A stretch of 64,000 bases of DNA from assembly GCA_037126765.1 (NCBI GenBank), contig JBBCBC010000033.1, positions 15,018,085-15,082,084 of the forward strand, given 5' to 3'. Below the pieces are notes generated by a model, which was given only the letters and a program-made list of their open reading frames with translations, was not told where the DNA came from and did not search any database. The stretch is from Stenogyne calaminthoides (Eukaryota; Streptophyta; Magnoliopsida; Lamiales; Lamiaceae). Made by a program: the position numbers and the translations under genes. The number at the start of each line of letters is the position of its first letter. Within the stretch, counting starts at the first letter, position 1. This document shows, piece by piece, positions 59,984 to 64,000 of the stretch.

Positions 59984-62834
59984 TCGTCTGACAGATATTT
60001 CCAACATTTATCTCATATCTCACATGGATTATTTAAAGATCCGGAAGTGAGAAAAGTAACAAAAAGAGATCTCAATGAAGATGCAGAGGCCCAAACGCTA
60101 GCATGTTCAAGTCCATCAACTTATTCTCTATCATCATCCAACAACCCCTTATCAAAGCACACATCACAAAATGTGGCATAAATTATTTCTCAGTAACAAC
60201 GTTCAACAGAATCCTTAGATAATAGGCCTCTCTAGTACCAGGTGGTACATGACAAATACGACCAACAACAAACCCCCTCTACTTGGGTTCCCACGTCCTC
60301 GACCTCTATGAATATTGAATTTCCTAATCAAGCGGGAAAATGAGACTAAATCATATGACAATGCTTATTTCTAGATTTCCTTTTAAAATATATAAAAAAA
60401 ACTCAATAAATATTAGAAAATTTTATTTAATTTAATACATCTAAAGATTTTAATATTAAAAAAATAATAATTTCATATTATTTTACAAAACGATACCAAT
60501 ACATTACATACCTTGATCTAAATATTTGTTTTTGTTTCTTATACATTACATATCTTCTTATATATATATATATATATATACATTACATACCTTGTTTTTG
60601 ATTCCCCGAGAAGCCGCATAATGTTTTGTTTCTTCAGAGGATTCAAACATTTCACCATATACAATTTGCACATCGTCAATGTCGTTGAGATAAACAATTG
60701 ATTTGAAAATAGGTAGGCATTCAGTTCCAATCTTATTAGTATCATATAAAACTGATAAAATTCCTAACTTCAGAATTAAGTCATTAAGAATGTCTTAAAA
60801 TTAAGAGTAAAAATAATATGATTCATAATATATATAAAAAAAATAACACATGGGATGAAGGGGAAAGTGGAATGATGAACCTTATTACATTGTTTTGCTT
60901 GTTAAACATAATATTCAAGTAACAAAATAATGGAGCACTAAAAATATAATGATGAAGCATAAAACTTCTCATTGAATAGGTGAGATAATAAAAAATCAGC
61001 CCTTGGAATAAACACATCATTAAAGACGTAATTAATTTCATTAAATTATTAGTAAAAATAGTATGAATAAATCAACAAATGAATAATCAAGATTGATGAA
61101 TTATCGGTCCACATTTGAGGAATTATCTATAATTAGAAATAAGTAGTAAATATACATAAAAAAAGAATTTGTGAACATAAAAAACATAAAAACCGTACCA
61201 AATTATTATAAAATATTTGGAAAAAATCATAAATAAAATAATTTCTCCTCAGCTCTCCTGCAATTTTTTATTATTATTACTATCAAGAAAAAAAATTTAA
61301 TTTAGATTAATGGAAAAAAATACATTGACTAATATACTCACCATATAAATTAAAAGACTCTGATATAAAATTGAGATTACCAACGTCTTTTAGAATACCA
61401 TTTCGATGGTAAAACATAATATAAATCTTGCACAAATTATATTCCGCAAATGTTATGTACTCACCAACACACAAATTGTAATGCCCTTCAATTTCTTTTC
61501 ATCCATGAGTAAAGTACCAACAACCTCTAATTATATCTGTTTTTACATTTCATATCTTGCCACTCTGATTAACAAATGTATACCTTGAATTTAATGACAT
61601 GTCCCTTGATGAAATAATATCATTAGGTATACACTGAAAGATGAAATAAATAAATAACAATCGATATAAATAAAAATTATATAATTAGAATAATAAATTA
61701 TTCGACAATGAAAAACATATAAATTTATATTGCACTTCAATAGAATTACTGGGTACGTATTGAACGAAAAAAATCAAATGAATCATTTGAATAGTAATGT
61801 TCCTTGTACATCTTCAATTCATCATATTGCAAAAATAAATCTCCAACTACATAAAAAAAATTCATAATAAATATATATATATATATATCGTATAAAAACT
61901 ACTAAGATGATTTGTTTATAAGATTATAAACTTACGTGTGAGCAACATTCTATCAGTCTTAAACTCATCTCAAAGATGACATAAATCCACAAATATTGAA
62001 TCATTAGAAAATAAATTCATAATTTCAATTTTATATATAACTCTTATACAACTTGAAACTAAAATTCCTAAACGAAAACAAAGTGACTAAGAACCAAAAT
62101 TATTTTGCTTGAGAATAAATTTTTTTGATGATGGAACTTTTCTTTAAATAGGAGTGAGAACAAATTAGTGGGACTTGAATTGAGCATGTAATTAAAGAAA
62201 TTAAAGTTAGTTAAAAGGTTAAAAATAAAATGAATAATTGATGAATTAGTTAAAAGGTTAAAAATAAAATGAATAATTGATGAAAAATAATGGACGATCA
62301 AGATTAATCCACAAAAAATGATCAATGGCCAAAGACGAATGCCGCCAAAACTATAAAAGGAAAAATAACTCCTATTATATATTTATGATTAGGTTAACAA
62401 TTAATATAGATAATGGGCTTAAATTAAAAGCCTTCTCCATTCACTTGGTTCCTTCTCACGTAACTTGGTCAATAATTAATAAGATGACATCTCATGGGCC
62501 TTAAATAATGGGCTGCGAATTTGCTTGGCACATAGTCGTCATTGTTTGGATTTTTTCTTTGCATTCGAACTGTCTCAGGTTTCATCAATATATTCCTAAA
62601 AAGTCTGAAATTCAATATAATTGTACCATCATAGCCCAAAAATACCAAAAGTAGAAAGTTGGATAATTACAAGCAAAATAGAGAATTGTTGTTATAAAAC
62701 AACCAATTTAAACACACACGAATTACTCAATAATTCTGACTTATCAATATGTTACTTATAAGGACAAACATGTGATACTATTAGAGTGTTACTGTGAGGA
62801 CAAGTGTCACATACTTGTCTTTTTAGTTTATATA
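59984..62834. other. AT-rich intergenic, possible decayed coding fragments
   Basis: No intact gene is supported. Frames at 60040-60170 (+) and 60600-60760 (-) show protein-like composition over 40-50 codons, for example DPEVRKVTKRDLNEDAEAQT (+), but I cannot name them. (TA)n microsatellites lie at about 60557-60582 and 61869-61888. A 39-bp tandem duplication lies at about 62207-62285. Confidence 0.4.
62207..62285. repeat. 39-bp tandem duplication
   Basis: TTAGTTAAAAGGTTAAAAAT...GAATAATTGATGAA occurs twice in a row with no visible mismatch, in a region without genes. Confidence 0.85.
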
Positions 62835-63215
62835 CTAGCACGTAACCCCGCGTACTATGGGGCATTAAAAATAATATTTTTATTATTAATTTTAAATTAA
62901 ATATTTAATTAATTCGATTAAGTCAATTATAGGTATACTTTTTTATATTTTAATATTGTTTGCGCATATTTTCATTTATTTTTTATTCTAAATTACTTCC
63001 ACCCATTAAAATTAGATATCATACTCATTTTAGTCTTATATATTATTTACATAATACATGTCATTTTAACATTTTCACCCCTCATTATCTTATATATACC
63101 CCTCATGATTACTTTTCATGGTTATTAAAAAAAATTATTTTTCTACAAATGTGTTTGTGTGAATAATTTTCCTAGCCAATAGTAATTATTGTTAAAAATA
63201 TTTAATTATACAAAA
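62835..63215 (-). mobile_element. Helitron-like fragment C (3' end)
   Basis: On the minus strand it ends CCCCATAGTACGCGGGGTTA, then CGTG and CTAG, followed by T, a Helitron 3' end with a GC-rich hairpin. About 350 bp matches 7730-8094 in reverse complement. The 5' end was not located. Confidence 0.65.
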
Positions 63216-64000
63216 TTTAGGTTAATGTTAGTATAAGAAAATTTAAATGACTATAAAAATTAATTATTTTAAAAAGAATAAGAGGGAGTATAAATTAATA
63301 AATTGGTGTGATACTTAAATATGAATTGCCTTATATATATCTATGAATTTTCCAATAAATGTCTTTAGAAAAAGATGAGACAAAAAATTGGTCACAGACG
63401 AAGAAACTCTTTAGACAGATGCGATAAAAAAATTGGTAAAAGATAAAAATTAGAATATTTATATTAGCTCTATTCTACAAAAGATTGAATGACATAGATT
63501 AAATTAGAAAAATTAATATTAGGGATTGAAAATTATATTATTATTTTTTTCGAAACAAAAATTATATTATTAATAATACCATTAATAACTTCTCATAAAA
63601 ATGCAAAGGATTTGAAATATAGCAACATCATAAATAAGTGTTGATTCATAATTAATAGATAAGAGATAAATGGAAGGTAGATATCAATATTAAATAATGG
63701 ACAAAGTCTAGTATGAAATTTTTCATACATGAAATTTTTTTAATTTACAACAAAATTCTATAATTGGTGAAGGTAAGACAAAATTGAGTGGTTCATGGTT
63801 CACTCGGCCCAAGTACTTCATGGTTCACCCGGCCCGAATATGTCATAATTTAGGGTTCATTATTTAGTGTTTAGGGTGTAGATGGTTGATTTAGGCAATT
63901 TTGTAGATTTTCATACATGAAAATTTTCACACTAGACCTACTCTAAATAATGAATTAGTGAACTTAAAAAATTAATAATAATACCGTAAATTACTTCTCA
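63216..64000. other. AT-rich intergenic to window end
   Basis: No gene is seen. At 63788-63890 GGTTCATGGTTCAC and CGGCCC words repeat and resemble 38930-39135. Confidence 0.4.

Noticed and set aside
60823..61041. 72-codon minus-strand frame with hydrophobic residues
   Set aside because: The DNA is AT-rich, the amino-acid composition is what random AT-rich sequence gives, and there is no conserved motif.

Overview
This window looks like nuclear DNA from a flowering plant, probably an asterid eudicot. The grounds are spliced genes for plastid-targeted proteins, AT-rich intergenic DNA, several MITE families, Helitrons and large nested Ty1/copia retrotransposons with plant-type gag. The order Lamiales is only a guess from the retrotransposon style. 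I see no bacterial operons, CRISPR arrays, tRNA or rRNA genes.

Layout. 1-6345: a minus-strand copia element reduced to LTR, gag and LTR. 6346-10340: repeat debris with an LTR-like promoter block, three Helitron-type ends and a Stowaway-like MITE. 10771-13889 (+): a complete six-exon thylakoid/plastid type I signal peptidase gene. 14914-28264 (-): a 13.35-kb SIRE/Maximus-type copia element with a perfect GATTT target duplication, inserted into an older MITE. 28265-29715: MITE remnants. 30186-31992 (-): a complete four-exon chloroplast two-RRM RNA-binding protein gene. 33098-36102 (+): a spliced gene resembling the plant TIN1 (tunicamycin-induced) secretory family, with a MITE in its long intron. 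37084-37392 (-): a fragment of an NPF/PTR transporter gene. 37400-39145: repeat debris. 39146-53187 (-): a second SIRE-type element whose 3' LTR is truncated. 53188-59983 (+): a copia element of another family with gag, protease, integrase, RT and part of RNase H, all carrying stops. 59984-64000: AT-rich DNA with a third Helitron end.

The genes form no pathway. Two encode plastid proteins and one a probable secretory protein. The RNA-binding and TIN1-like genes are divergent and share a 1.1-kb intergenic region holding two Stowaway MITEs.

The most striking signal is in the retrotransposons. Copies of the same element differ almost only at CAG/CTG trinucleotides, which become TCG, CCG, CG or similar. 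In one alignment of about 420 bp roughly 30 of 32 such sites are altered while other sequence is nearly unchanged; nearby gene exons are not affected. CAG/CTG (CWG) is the plant CHG methylation context, but the changes are not C-to-T deamination. My preferred reading is a systematic long-read base-calling or consensus error at methylated CWG sites, so many 'broken' transposon frames here may be artefacts. A second notable point is a large extra ORF downstream of pol, conserved in two element subfamilies. I found no convincing new defence, regulatory or metabolic system.
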